A stretch of 35,984 nt of DNA from Carnobacterium_A sp049673005 (GTDB lineage: Bacteria > Bacillota > Bacilli > Lactobacillales > Carnobacteriaceae): the NCBI RefSeq assembly GCF_049673005.1, contig NZ_JBATXB010000048.1, positions 1-35,984 on the forward strand, in the 5' to 3' direction. Position 1 is the first letter of the stretch. The number at the start of each line of letters is the position of its first letter. Shown in pieces: positions 24,196 to 32,717 of this stretch. Both the position numbers and the translations under genes were made by a program. The notes below the pieces were generated by a model. That model had not been told where the DNA came from. It did no database searches and saw only the letters and a program-made list of their open reading frames with translations.

Positions 24196-25590
24196 ATGTG
24201 GAATGCAGTAATGTCAGGATTTGATTGGCTAATTGGGGCTGGTCCAACAGTTATGTTACCTATTATTATAACAGTAATCGGATTATTCTTTGGTTTGAAA
24301 TTAGGAAAGGCATTTAAATCTGGACTAACTTTAGGAATTGGTTTTGCTGGAATCAAATTATTACTAGATTATATGGCGGCCAATTTAGGTCCCGCCTCTC
24401 AAGCAATGGTAGATAACATTGGAATAAATTTAGATGTATTAGATGTAGGTTGGGGTTCTATTGCAGCGGTTACCTGGTCGTCTCCAATCATTGTGTTTCT
24501 TGTTTTCTCAATATTTGCAGTAAACATTATCATGCTATTAACTAATACAACAAGCACATTAGATGTAGATATCTGGAATTATCATCATATGGCAATCGTT
24601 GGAATAATGGTTCACTATGTTACAAAAAATATTTGGCTTGGAATTGGTGCATCAGTTGTGATGGCAATAACAACCTTTAAAATAGCAGATTGGTCTCAAC
24701 CAATGATTGAAAAATTCTTTGGTATACCTGGGGTGTCGTTACCTACAGTATCAGCAACCTCCACATTAGTTCTTGCTTGGCCTTTAAATTGGTTATTAGA
24801 CAGAATTCCTGGGATAAATAAGATTAACATCACTCTTAAAGATGTTCAAAAGTACCTAGGTTTTTTCGGAGATCAAATGGTTTTAGGTTTAATATTGGGT
24901 ACGGCTATTGGATTACTAGGAGGATATGATATTACAACATCATTACAACTAGGTGTAAGTATGGCTGCAGTATTAGTAATTATTCCTAAAATGACTTCTT
25001 TATTTGTTGAAGGATTAATGCCTATTTCAGAAGCAGCCCAAGATTGGTCTCAAAAGAAATTTAAAGATAGAAAGTTATTTATCGGATTAGACGCAGCTGT
25101 TGTAGTAGGAAATCAAGATGTTATAACTACAGCTTTAATTCTGATACCTTTAACAATCGGACTTGCTTTCATTTTACCAGGAAACAGAATGTTACCTTTT
25201 GCTGACTTAGCAATTATTCCATTTAGAATTGCTTTAGTTGTAGCTCTTACAAAAGGAAACTTCTTCAAAAATATCATTATTGGTTTATCAACTAGTGCAG
25301 CTATTTTATACGCAGGTACAATTACTGCTCCTATACTTACAGACCTTGCAAGTTCAGTGGGTATTGAAGTAGCAGTTGCTGGTGGAGCTCTATTAATTTC
25401 ATCATTTTCAGCAACTAGCTTAACACATAGCTTTTTAGTATTCTTTGCTTTTGTTGGTCCATTATTCGTAACGTTACCTGTTATGATTGTTATTATAGCA
25501 ATCTTCTGGTATTACTTTGAAGTTATGAAGCCTAAAGCGAAGTTAGATAAAGAACTAAGAGGGTTAGAAACAGAAGAACAATCACTATAA
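24196..25590 (+). CDS. PTS galactitol-type EIIC permease
   Basis: This membrane transport subunit of the Gat family has 464 residues and about ten hydrophobic helices. The segment LIGAGPTVMLPIIITVIGL near the N-terminus and NVDIWN-like DVDIWNYHH around residue 125 match GatC. It imports a polyol- or aldonate-like substrate with phosphorylation by EIIB. The Gat family name does not fix the substrate. Here the downstream dehydratase and upstream aldolase argue for an aldonate such as D-galactonate rather than galactitol, because no polyol-phosphate dehydrogenase or tagatose-phosphate enzymes are present. AGGAGG lies before the ATG. Confidence 0.88.
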   Translation: MWNAVMSGFDWLIGAGPTVMLPIIITVIGLFFGLKLGKAFKSGLTLGIGFAGIKLLLDYMAANLGPASQAMVDNIGINLDVLDVGWGSIAAVTWSSPIIVFLVFSIFAVNIIMLLTNTTSTLDVDIWNYHHMAIVGIMVHYVTKNIWLGIGASVVMAITTFKIADWSQPMIEKFFGIPGVSLPTVSATSTLVLAWPLNWLLDRIPGINKINITLKDVQKYLGFFGDQMVLGLILGTAIGLLGGYDITTSLQLGVSMAAVLVIIPKMTSLFVEGLMPISEAAQDWSQKKFKDRKLFIGLDAAVVVGNQDVITTALILIPLTIGLAFILPGNRMLPFADLAIIPFRIALVVALTKGNFFKNIIIGLSTSAAILYAGTITAPILTDLASSVGIEVAVAGGALLISSFSATSLTHSFLVFFAFVGPLFVTLPVMIVIIAIFWYYFEVMKPKAKLDKELRGLETEEQSL

Positions 25591-25613
25591 CTATTTGATG
25601 GAGGTTGCATAAA

Positions 25614-26759
25614 ATGAAAATTACAGATGTTAAAGTTTACAAAGTTAAGCCACGCTGGATTTTTATAAAAATTAGCACAGATGAAGGTATCGAAGGCTGG
25701 GGAGAAATGATTTCGGGTACGAAAACGGAAACAGTAGTCTCTGGAGCATATGAAATGGGAAAAAGAATAATTGGACGTAATCCTTTTGAGATTGAAAGAT
25801 TATGGCAAGAACTTCATCGTTCATTCTTTAGAGGTGGACCTATAAATGGAACAATAGTATCTGGTATTGAAATGGCTCTATGGGATATCAAAGGTAAATA
25901 CTTTAATGTTCCTGTTTATGAATTATTAGGTGGAGCTGCACGCGATAACATCAAAGTTTATTCTTGGATTGGTGGAGACAGACCTGAAGATGTTGTAACT
26001 GAAGCTATGGATCGTTATGATAGAGGATTTAGAGCTGTAAAAATGAATGCAACACAAGAATTACATTATATTGATTCATTTAAAGAGGTACAAAAAGTAG
26101 TAGATAGAGTTGCATCAATTCGTGATAAATTAGGATATGATATGGAAGTTGCTGTTGATTTTCATGGTAGAGTTCATAAAGGAATGGCAAAAGTATTGGC
26201 TAAAGAACTTGAACCACTGAAGCCAATGTTTTTAGAGGAAGTCGTACTTCCAGAAAACGAAGAGGCATTCTCAGAGATTGCACGTCATGTAGCAACACCG
26301 TTAGCAACAGGTGAACGCTTATATACTAGATGGGCATTTAAAAATATTTTTAAACAAGGCAGTATTGATATTATTCAGCCTGACGTTGCTTTAGTTGGTG
26401 GGATTTTGGAGACAAAAAAAATAGCAGCTATGGCAGAAGCTTACGATGTGGCTGTAGCACCACATGCTCCATATGGGCCAATTGCGTTGGCTGCAACATT
26501 ACAAGTGGATGCATGTACACCAAATGTCTTCATCCAAGAACAAAGTTTAGGAATCCATTACAATAAAGGGTTTGATTTATTAGATTTCGTCCATAATAAA
26601 GAAGTTTTTCAATATAAAGATGGTTTTGTTGATCTTCCATCTAAGCCAGGTCTAGGTTTAGATCTAAACGAAGAACTAATTGAAGATATCTCTCAAGAGG
26701 GTCTAATATGGACTAATCCTCAATGGAAACATTATGACGGTACTATAGCTGAATGGTAA
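25614..26759 (+). CDS. DgoD-like aldonate dehydratase (enolase superfamily)
   Basis: This mandelate-racemase-type dehydratase has 381 residues, one less than E. coli DgoD as I recall it. Metal ligands are D182 (in AVDFHGRVH), E208 (in FLEEVV) and E234 (in TGERL). Acid/base histidines H184 and H284 (in APHAPYGP) sit as in DgoD, and the QEQSLGIHYN segment is also DgoD-like. It removes water from an aldonate to give a 2-keto-3-deoxy product. If the PTS delivers a 6-phospho-aldonate, the product is the direct substrate of the aldolase in the same operon, so no kinase is needed. An in-frame TTG at 25605 lies within the GGAGGTTG site; ATG 25614 is the start. Confidence 0.85.
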   Translation: MKITDVKVYKVKPRWIFIKISTDEGIEGWGEMISGTKTETVVSGAYEMGKRIIGRNPFEIERLWQELHRSFFRGGPINGTIVSGIEMALWDIKGKYFNVPVYELLGGAARDNIKVYSWIGGDRPEDVVTEAMDRYDRGFRAVKMNATQELHYIDSFKEVQKVVDRVASIRDKLGYDMEVAVDFHGRVHKGMAKVLAKELEPLKPMFLEEVVLPENEEAFSEIARHVATPLATGERLYTRWAFKNIFKQGSIDIIQPDVALVGGILETKKIAAMAEAYDVAVAPHAPYGPIALAATLQVDACTPNVFIQEQSLGIHYNKGFDLLDFVHNKEVFQYKDGFVDLPSKPGLGLDLNEELIEDISQEGLIWTNPQWKHYDGTIAEW

Positions 26760-26765
26760 TGAAGT

Positions 26766-26809
26766 AAAGAGAGGAAAACTGAGGCTTATCTCAGTTTTCC
26801 TCTTTTTTT
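26766..26809 (+). terminator. terminator of the sigma-54 operon
   Basis: AGAGGAAAACTGAG (26770-26783) pairs perfectly with CTCAGTTTTCCTCT (26790-26803), followed by a T-run, just after the dehydratase stop. Confidence 0.92.
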
Positions 26810-26814
26810 GTTTT

Positions 26815-26829
26815 TTGACAGCGCTTGCT
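26815..26829. promoter_or_regulatory. cre-like box upstream of the nucleoside hydrolase gene
   Basis: TTGACAGCGCTTGCT matches WTGNAANCGNWNNCW with one mismatch. The first six bases also form a perfect -35 hexamer, but I found no -10 at proper spacing from it. A TATAAT lies at 26859-26864. Confidence 0.5.
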
Positions 26830-26876
26830 AAACGACGATGAGAATGTTAATGTAATTTTATAATTATTTTAAAGAA

Positions 26877-26886
26877 TAAACGTTTA
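26877..26886. promoter_or_regulatory. LacI-type operator candidate before the nucleoside hydrolase
   Basis: TAAACGTTTA is a perfect CpG-centred palindrome 24 bases before the start codon. It shares TAANCGNTTA with the box upstream of rbsR (27939-27952), so RbsR may control this gene too. Confidence 0.45.
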
Positions 26887-26909
26887 AATAGAAGAAAGTA
26901 GGAATTAAA

Positions 26910-27830
26910 TTGAATAAAAAGCAGGTAATTATTGATACAGATCCAGGAATTGATGATGCAGTCGCGTTAGCTATTGCTCTATTTAGTAGTGAAATAGATG
27001 TCAAACTCATTACCACTGTAGCAGGAAATGTAGGATTGAATCATGTTACACAAAATGCATTAAAACTGCTTAAATTTCTAAATAAAGATATCCCTGTAGC
27101 AAAAGGAGTAGGCGCACCTCTAATTAGAGAGATAATGGATGCTAGTAGTATACATGGAGAAACAGGAATGGAAGGTTTTATCTTTGAAGAACCAGACGAT
27201 CATTTATTACTGAAAGAACATGCCGTGAATGCTATGAGGGAAGTTATTATGACTAGCAAAGAATCGGTTACTATTATCGGAATTGGACCATTAACAAATA
27301 TAGCGATGCTTCTAACAATGTATCCGGAAACGAAGACAGCTATTAAAGAAATCATTTTTATGGGGGGCTCTCTAACTAGAGGAAATAGTGGAGTCATGTC
27401 CGAATACAATATCGATTTTGATCCAGAGGCTGCTAAAATTGTTTTTAATTCGGGTGTTCGAATTGTAATGGTAGGGTTAGATTTAGGATTAAAAGCATTA
27501 ATTCTACCTGAAGACAGTACAGAAATAAAAGAGATGAATAAAGTTGGCGATATGTTTTATCATTTATTTAAACGTTACAGAGGGGGAAACATGCAGAATG
27601 GTTTGACTATGTACGATAGTACAGCTATCGCCTATCTACTTAGACCAGATATATTTGATGTTGTAGATACATTTATGGATGTAGAATTAACGGGTAAGTA
27701 TACAAAAGGTGCGACGATTGTAGATTTAGAAGGATTCTTAAATAAAGAAAGCAATGCCACTGTTTGTGTAGATATCAATCAAATCGAATTTAAAAAATGG
27801 TTTTTAACGAGTATCAAAAAGTGCATTTGA
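26910..27830 (+). CDS. ribonucleoside hydrolase (RihC/IunH family)
   Basis: This enzyme hydrolyses ribonucleosides to ribose and base in the cytoplasm. The calcium-binding N-terminal signature IIDTDPGIDDAVAL (D10, D14, D15 region) is intact, MGGSLTRGNSGVMSEYNIDFDPEAA is the second conserved block, and MYDSTAIAYL carries the late Asp. The length of 306 residues is typical. Translation starts at TTG with AAGTAGGA upstream. It is a single-gene transcript with its own terminator, placed directly before the ribose operon, so its product ribose would feed ribokinase encoded downstream. The base preference (purine or pyrimidine) cannot be fixed from sequence. Confidence 0.87.
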   Translation: MNKKQVIIDTDPGIDDAVALAIALFSSEIDVKLITTVAGNVGLNHVTQNALKLLKFLNKDIPVAKGVGAPLIREIMDASSIHGETGMEGFIFEEPDDHLLLKEHAVNAMREVIMTSKESVTIIGIGPLTNIAMLLTMYPETKTAIKEIIFMGGSLTRGNSGVMSEYNIDFDPEAAKIVFNSGVRIVMVGLDLGLKALILPEDSTEIKEMNKVGDMFYHLFKRYRGGNMQNGLTMYDSTAIAYLLRPDIFDVVDTFMDVELTGKYTKGATIVDLEGFLNKESNATVCVDINQIEFKKWFLTSIKKCI

Positions 27831-27848
27831 TTTAAATAAGTTGGATTT

Positions 27849-27882
27849 AAAAATAGAGTAAACAGTTACTCTATTTTTTTTT
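27849..27882 (+). terminator. terminator after the nucleoside hydrolase gene
   Basis: AAAAATAGAGTAA (27849-27861) pairs perfectly with TTACTCTATTTTT (27866-27878) across a 4-base loop, followed by Ts. Confidence 0.9.
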
Positions 27883-27895
27883 GCAAAAAATTTTC

Positions 27896-27909
27896 TGATA
27901 ACGCTTGCA
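27896..27909. promoter_or_regulatory. cre-like box overlapping the rbs promoter -35
   Basis: TGATAACGCTTGCA matches TGWAANCGNTNWCA at 12 of 14 positions and shares five bases with the -35 hexamer, a position suited to CcpA repression. Confidence 0.5.
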
Positions 27910-27933
27910 AATAAAAAAGAATGATGCTATTAT
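27905..27933 (+). promoter_or_regulatory. sigma-A promoter of the rbs operon
   Basis: TTGCAA (27905-27910) and TATTAT (27928-27933) are exactly 17 bases apart. The expected start site falls on the operator at 27939-27952. Confidence 0.7.
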
Positions 27934-27938
27934 ATGTA

Positions 27939-27952
27939 TGTAATCGGTTACA
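27939..27952. promoter_or_regulatory. RbsR operator or cre box at the rbs start site
   Basis: TGTAATCGGTTACA is a near-perfect dyad matching TGWAANCGNTNWCA at all 14 positions. CcpA and RbsR sites look alike; its position over the start site suits a local RbsR repressor, with CcpA as alternative or second ligand. Confidence 0.75.
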
Positions 27953-27981
27953 CATTAAGCCGAATAAACGAGGTGAACAGG

Positions 27982-28962
27982 ATGAAAACAATTAAAGATG
28001 TTGCTAAGTTGGCAGGTGTTTCGGTAGCGACAGTTTCAAGAGCTTTAAATAAAAGCGGGTATGTTAGCGACAAGAGCCGACAAAAAGTTGAAGCAGCAAT
28101 TAAAGAATTGGATTTTTATCCGAATGAAGTAGCTCGTTCACTTTTCCAAAAAAAATCTAAGCTAATTGGTTTACTCTTACCAGATATTTCGAATCCATTC
28201 TTTCCTTTAGTTGCTAAAGGTGTAGAAGATAAGGTAAATGAGAGAGGATACAATTTGATCTTAGGCAATGTTCAAGAGAATCCACTAAAAGAATCAGAGT
28301 ACATACGGACTTTTGCCCAAAATAATGTTGCTGGCGTATTGTCTGCTGTTGAAAGCAATTCTACTAAATTAAAAAATATGCCATTTGTCATGTTAGATAG
28401 AGTTACGTCAGACAAAGAATATTCTGTTCATTCTGATGATTATCAAGGTGGAATCCTAGCAGCTACAGCTATAAGCGAAAGGAAACCTGGACTAGTTGTT
28501 GTAATGGTTGGTCCAAGAACGGTTTCTAACTCATTGGTTCGTTTAGCTGGGAGTGTTAAACTATTAGAAGAAAATAAACTGACGTATCACTTGTTTGAAA
28601 CAGAGTCTTTTCAATTTGATTCAGCTCAGGAATCGGCTCATCGACTGTTCGAAATGTTCCCCAATGTCTCAAGTATTATTGCATCAAATGACATTCATGC
28701 ATTGACCATCATGCGTGAAGCCATTCGCAGAGGATTAACGATTCCTGAAGATCTACAAGTTATCGGATACGATGACAATCCTTATAGTAAGCTAATGTAT
28801 CCAAGTTTATCTACTATTGCACAACCAGCTTATCAAATTGGTTACAAAGGTGCTGAAATATTGTGTAATAGAATAGAAGGATTAAAAGTTGTCGAAAAAA
28901 ACATTCAGTTACCAGTAAAAATTGAAATAAGAGAATCTTTAAGAAAGAAGGAATACGAATGA
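27982..28962 (+). CDS. rbsR: ribose operon repressor, LacI family
   Basis: The LacI-type helix-turn-helix MKTIKDVAKLAGVSVATVSR starts exactly at ATG 27982, which has GAGGTGA upstream. A longer frame from an ATG at 27934 would start inside the operator and adds unusual residues, so I reject it. The hinge region (about 45-60) and the periplasmic-binding-like effector domain (about 60-320, including IIASNDIHALTIMREAI and VIGYDDNPYSKLMYPSLSTI) are intact; 326 residues is the family norm. As first gene of rbsRKDACB it most likely represses this operon and is relieved by ribose. The stop overlaps the rbsK start by ATGA. Confidence 0.9.
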   Translation: MKTIKDVAKLAGVSVATVSRALNKSGYVSDKSRQKVEAAIKELDFYPNEVARSLFQKKSKLIGLLLPDISNPFFPLVAKGVEDKVNERGYNLILGNVQENPLKESEYIRTFAQNNVAGVLSAVESNSTKLKNMPFVMLDRVTSDKEYSVHSDDYQGGILAATAISERKPGLVVVMVGPRTVSNSLVRLAGSVKLLEENKLTYHLFETESFQFDSAQESAHRLFEMFPNVSSIIASNDIHALTIMREAIRRGLTIPEDLQVIGYDDNPYSKLMYPSLSTIAQPAYQIGYKGAEILCNRIEGLKVVEKNIQLPVKIEIRESLRKKEYE

Positions 28963-29864
28963 GCAAAATAACCGTTGTAGGAAGTCTGTCAACAGACTTT
29001 GTTGTAAATGCAAATAAAAGACCAGATATTGGAGAAACGATTATAGGCGAAAATTTCACTACTACTTTTGGAGGCAAAGGAGCTAACCAAGCGGTTGCAG
29101 CTGCCCGATTGGGTGGAACAGTATCCATGATAGGTACAGTTGGTTCAGACCTTTTTGGAAAAGAGATTGTATCAAACTTAGAAAACAATTCTATTAATAC
29201 GACTTTTGTGGAAAGGGTTACACAAAAACCTTCAGGATCTGCACATATCACAGTTGTTGATGGAGATAACAGCATTATATATATTCCTGGAGCCAATGAC
29301 GAGATAACCGAAGAACAAATTAATCTCGCTCAATCACGTTTAGAATCAAGCGACGTTGTAATTATACAAAACGAAACGCCGTTAAACATTATTGAGCAAG
29401 TGATTCAAACTTGTTACGAAAAAGGGATTAAAACAATTTACAATCCAGCTCCTGCCAAAAAAATTGATCGAAAATTAATAGAAAAAGTTACTTACTTTAC
29501 TCCAAATGAATCAGAATTCAAGTTGCTTTTTCCTGAACTGAGTTTATCAGAAGGTATGGCAAAGTATCCCAATAAACTAATAGTTACAATGGGCTCTAAG
29601 GGTGTTTATTTTAACGATGGAGAAAAAGAAGTTCAAGTTTCTTCTTATAAAGTTAAACCACTAGATACTACTGGAGCAGGAGATACTTTTAACGGAGCCT
29701 TCGGAGTAGCCTTAACATCAGGATTAGATATGGTATCAAGTATCCGGTTTGGTAATTTGGCAGCAGCGTTGTCTATTCAAAAGTTTGGGGCTCAAACAGG
29801 CATGCCTACTTTAAATGAATTGAAAGAGAGTGTGTATTATGAAAAAGAATGGGACATTAAATAG
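28959..29864 (+). CDS. rbsK: ribokinase
   Basis: This PfkB-family kinase converts ribose to ribose 5-phosphate with ATP. Signature 1 GGKGANQAVAAARLG is near residues 37-51, and signature 2 DTTGAGDTFNGAFGVAL, with the catalytic Asp in GAGD, is near residue 240. The N-terminal VGSLSTDFVVNANKRPDIGET is typical of ribokinases, and 301 residues is the normal length. The start codon overlaps the rbsR stop (ATGA), and the 3' end overlaps rbsD by 26 bases, indicating translational coupling. It acts on ribose from the ABC importer or from the nucleoside hydrolase. Confidence 0.93.
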   Translation: MSKITVVGSLSTDFVVNANKRPDIGETIIGENFTTTFGGKGANQAVAAARLGGTVSMIGTVGSDLFGKEIVSNLENNSINTTFVERVTQKPSGSAHITVVDGDNSIIYIPGANDEITEEQINLAQSRLESSDVVIIQNETPLNIIEQVIQTCYEKGIKTIYNPAPAKKIDRKLIEKVTYFTPNESEFKLLFPELSLSEGMAKYPNKLIVTMGSKGVYFNDGEKEVQVSSYKVKPLDTTGAGDTFNGAFGVALTSGLDMVSSIRFGNLAAALSIQKFGAQTGMPTLNELKESVYYEKEWDIK

Positions 29865-30234
29865 TGAGATTGATAAAATTTTAGCTGATTTAGGTCATAC
29901 AGATCAAATCGTCATTGCCGATGCTGGGTTACCGATTCCGGCAGGGGTTAAAAAAATTGATTTAGCTTTAACTTTAAACGATCCTCCTTTTCAAAAACTA
30001 TTAGATATTTTAATAAAGGAAATGGAGATAGAAGAAGTTATATTAGCTAGTGAGATTAAATCAGAAAATCCCGAACAATTGAAGCTAATTGAAGAAAAAT
30101 TACCGAAAGATAAGATTCATTATGTTAGTCATGAAGAATTTAAAGAGAAAACAGCCTATACTCAAGCAATTATTAGGACCGGTGAAGCAACCCCTTATTC
30201 TAATATCATCTTACAATCGGGCGTGCTATTCTAG
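29839..30234 (+). CDS. rbsD: D-ribose pyranase
   Basis: RbsD interconverts the pyranose and furanose forms of D-ribose so that ribokinase gets its substrate. The 131-residue protein begins MKKNGTLNSEIDKILADLGHTD, with the catalytic His in LGHTD (H20) and IADAGLPIP following, and ends IIRTGEATPYSNIILQSGVLF, the RbsD C-terminal signature. A GTG at 29830 is in frame, but ATG 29839 is at the right distance from AAAGAGAG and gives the standard N-terminus. It overlaps rbsK by 26 bases. Confidence 0.93.
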   Translation: MKKNGTLNSEIDKILADLGHTDQIVIADAGLPIPAGVKKIDLALTLNDPPFQKLLDILIKEMEIEEVILASEIKSENPEQLKLIEEKLPKDKIHYVSHEEFKEKTAYTQAIIRTGEATPYSNIILQSGVLF

Positions 30235-30245
30235 GAGGTAAAAAA

Positions 30246-31727
30246 ATGGACGTAATAATGAAAGGAATCACAAAAAGTTTTGGTACCAATTCAGTTCTTA
30301 AAGGCGTTGATATTCAACTATATGGTGGGAAAATCCATGCATTAATGGGTGAAAATGGAGCGGGTAAGTCAACGTTGATGAACATACTAACGGGTTTGCA
30401 CAAATACGATGCAGGTAAAATTATTATTGATGGTAAAGAAACCATCTATGATAATCCTAAAGAGGCTGAAGAAAATGGAGTTAGCTTCATTCATCAAGAG
30501 ATGAATACTTGGCCTCAAATGACAGTTGTTGAAAATCTTTTTATTGGAAAAGAAATAAAAAATAAATTTGGTTGGTTAAATAAAAAAGAAATGGAAATGA
30601 AAGCTAAAGAAATATTCACTGATTTAGGTATTACGATTGATATAAATACTGAAGTTAGCCTACTATCCGTTGGACAACAACAAATGATTGAAATTGCAAA
30701 AGCATTAATGACTAATGCAAAAGTACTGATTATGGACGAACCAACTGCTGCACTAACGGAAAGAGAAATAGAAGTATTGTTTAAAATTATAGTGAACTTA
30801 AGAGAAAAAGGCGTAGCTATTATTTATATATCTCATAGAATGGAAGAAATTTTTAAAATTAGTGATTCTATTACAGTTATGCGAGATGGTGTATCCATTG
30901 ATACAATGAAAACAAAAGAAACTTGTGTGGATGATGTTGTTCGCAAAATGGTTGGGCGAGACTTAGATGATTATTATCCTGAAAAAAATTCAACAATTGG
31001 AGAAGTGATCTTTGAAGGGCGAGAGTTATCTAAAAAAGGTGTATTTAAAGACATTTCATTCACTGTTCGTCAAGGAGAGATTGTTGGTTTTTCTGGTTTA
31101 ATGGGTTCAGGTCGTACGGAAGTTATGCGGGCGATATTTGGAATCGATGAGCTTGATAGTGGAGAAGTTTACTTAGAGAATACACTCTTGAAAATAAAAA
31201 CACCTAGCGATGCTATTCATAAGGGTATCGGGTTTCTCACAGAAAATCGCAAAGACGAAGGGCTAATTTTAGATTATTCAATTAAAGAAAATATATCCTT
31301 GCCTTCAATTGATGGGTTTAAAAAGAATGGCATTATTGATACTGAAGCCGAAAAAGACTTTGTCGACTTATTGATGAAAAGATTAAAAGTTAAAGCACAG
31401 AGTTCGGAGTTAGCCGTTTCTAATTTATCCGGTGGGAATCAACAAAAAGTCGTTCTTGCTAAGTGGATAGGAATTGGTTCGAAAGTTTTAATTTTAGATG
31501 AACCTACAAGAGGGGTCGACGTTGGAGCAAAAAGAGAAATTTATCAGTTAATGAATGAACTAGCTGATCGTGGCGTTGCAATTATTATGGTTTCTAGTGA
31601 CCTACCAGAAATATTAGGTGTTAGTGACCGAGTTATTGTTGTACACGAAGGATCTATAGCTGGAGAACTAGGTAGAACTGAAGCAACAGAAGAAAAAATA
31701 ATGAGTCTCGCTACTGGAGGATATTAA
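30246..31727 (+). CDS. rbsA: ribose ABC transporter ATP-binding protein
   Basis: This fused double-ATPase of the ribose importer has 493 residues. The first half has Walker A GENGAGKST (about residue 36), signature LSVGQQQMIEIAKAL and Walker B LIMDEPTAAL. The second half has the degenerate Walker A GLMGSGRTE, signature LSGGNQQKVVLAKW and LILDEPTRGVDVGAK. The degenerate second P-loop is normal for RbsA/MglA. AGGAGGT precedes the ATG, 11 bases after the rbsD stop; rbsC follows after 1 base. Confidence 0.95.
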   Translation: MDVIMKGITKSFGTNSVLKGVDIQLYGGKIHALMGENGAGKSTLMNILTGLHKYDAGKIIIDGKETIYDNPKEAEENGVSFIHQEMNTWPQMTVVENLFIGKEIKNKFGWLNKKEMEMKAKEIFTDLGITIDINTEVSLLSVGQQQMIEIAKALMTNAKVLIMDEPTAALTEREIEVLFKIIVNLREKGVAIIYISHRMEEIFKISDSITVMRDGVSIDTMKTKETCVDDVVRKMVGRDLDDYYPEKNSTIGEVIFEGRELSKKGVFKDISFTVRQGEIVGFSGLMGSGRTEVMRAIFGIDELDSGEVYLENTLLKIKTPSDAIHKGIGFLTENRKDEGLILDYSIKENISLPSIDGFKKNGIIDTEAEKDFVDLLMKRLKVKAQSSELAVSNLSGGNQQKVVLAKWIGIGSKVLILDEPTRGVDVGAKREIYQLMNELADRGVAIIMVSSDLPEILGVSDRVIVVHEGSIAGELGRTEATEEKIMSLATGGY

Positions 31728-31728
31728 T

Positions 31729-32697
31729 ATGAGTTTAGATACAAAAAAAATAACATTAACTAAAGAAAAAAATTCACGAAAAGAACTGATTGAAAAATTA
31801 GGACCGTTATTAGCACTGGTTGTATTGATAATCTTTGTTACTATTCTTAATCCAGGTTTTGTAGCACCCAATAATTTGTTGAATTTATTGAGACAAGTTT
31901 CAACGAATGCTCTAATTGCTTTTGGAATGACTTTTGTCATTCTAACTGGTGGAATTGACTTATCCGTTGGTTCGACATTAGCGTTAAGTAGTGCATTGAT
32001 GGCTGGAGGAATTGTGGCTGGATTAGATCCTTTACTAGCGATGGTGCTTGCCATTATTGCTGGTGGATTACTTGGTGGATTTAATGGTTTACTGATTACA
32101 AAAGGAAAGATGGCACCTTTTATTGCGACATTAGCAACCATGACTATTTTCCGTGGCGCCACACTAGTCTTTACTAAAGGAAATCCTATTACAGGAATTG
32201 GCGACAGTTTTATTTTCAAATTTATTGGACGTGGTTATCTATTTGGGATTCCTTTCCCGGTTGTATTAATGCTGATTTGCTTTACTTTATTGTATGTCTT
32301 ATTACACAAAATGACATTTGGTAGAAAAGTATTCGCTATTGGTGGAAATGAAAAAGCTGCTTTCATCGCGGGTATTAAGAGTGACCGCATTAAAATTGCT
32401 ATTTATGCTATTTCAGGAATGATGGCCTCTGTTGCAGGTATCATTATAACTTCAAGATTGAATTCAGCCCAACCAACAGCAGGACAATCTTATGAAATGG
32501 ATGCAATTGCTTCTGTCGTTTTAGGTGGAACAAGCCTTTCTGGAGGTCGTGGTAGAATCGTTGGAACCTTAATCGGTGCGTTGATTATGGGGACATTAAA
32601 TAATGGTTTGAATTTGCTAGGTGTTTCTAGCTTTTATCAACAAATTGTCAAAGGGATCGTTATTATTATCGCCGTATTATTAGATAGAAAAAAATAA
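31729..32697 (+). CDS. rbsC: ribose ABC transporter permease
   Basis: The membrane subunit of the ribose importer has 322 residues and about 8-10 hydrophobic helices. GMTFVILTGGIDLSVGS near residue 65 and VVLGGTSLSGGRGRIVGTLIGAL near 265 are diagnostic of the RbsC/AraH family (BPD_transp_2). A 20-residue lysine-rich cytoplasmic N-terminus precedes the first helix. GGAGG lies before the ATG within the end of rbsA, so translation is coupled. Confidence 0.95.
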   Translation: MSLDTKKITLTKEKNSRKELIEKLGPLLALVVLIIFVTILNPGFVAPNNLLNLLRQVSTNALIAFGMTFVILTGGIDLSVGSTLALSSALMAGGIVAGLDPLLAMVLAIIAGGLLGGFNGLLITKGKMAPFIATLATMTIFRGATLVFTKGNPITGIGDSFIFKFIGRGYLFGIPFPVVLMLICFTLLYVLLHKMTFGRKVFAIGGNEKAAFIAGIKSDRIKIAIYAISGMMASVAGIIITSRLNSAQPTAGQSYEMDAIASVVLGGTSLSGGRGRIVGTLIGALIMGTLNNGLNLLGVSSFYQQIVKGIVIIIAVLLDRKK

Positions 32698-32717
32698 AAC
32701 ATTAGGAGGAAAAGGAC

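Noticed and set aside
27934..27981. Upstream ATG extending rbsR
   Set aside because: It overlaps the promoter and operator; the LacI helix-turn-helix begins exactly at ATG 27982, which has its own ribosome binding site.
28814..29296. 160-codon minus-strand ORF opposite the rbsR/rbsK junction
   Set aside because: Shadow of two recognisable genes in the standard rbs order; no motif.
31668..32219. 183-codon minus-strand ORF opposite rbsC
   Set aside because: Antisense shadow of a certain gene; composition is Pro/Lys/Ile-rich without family motifs.
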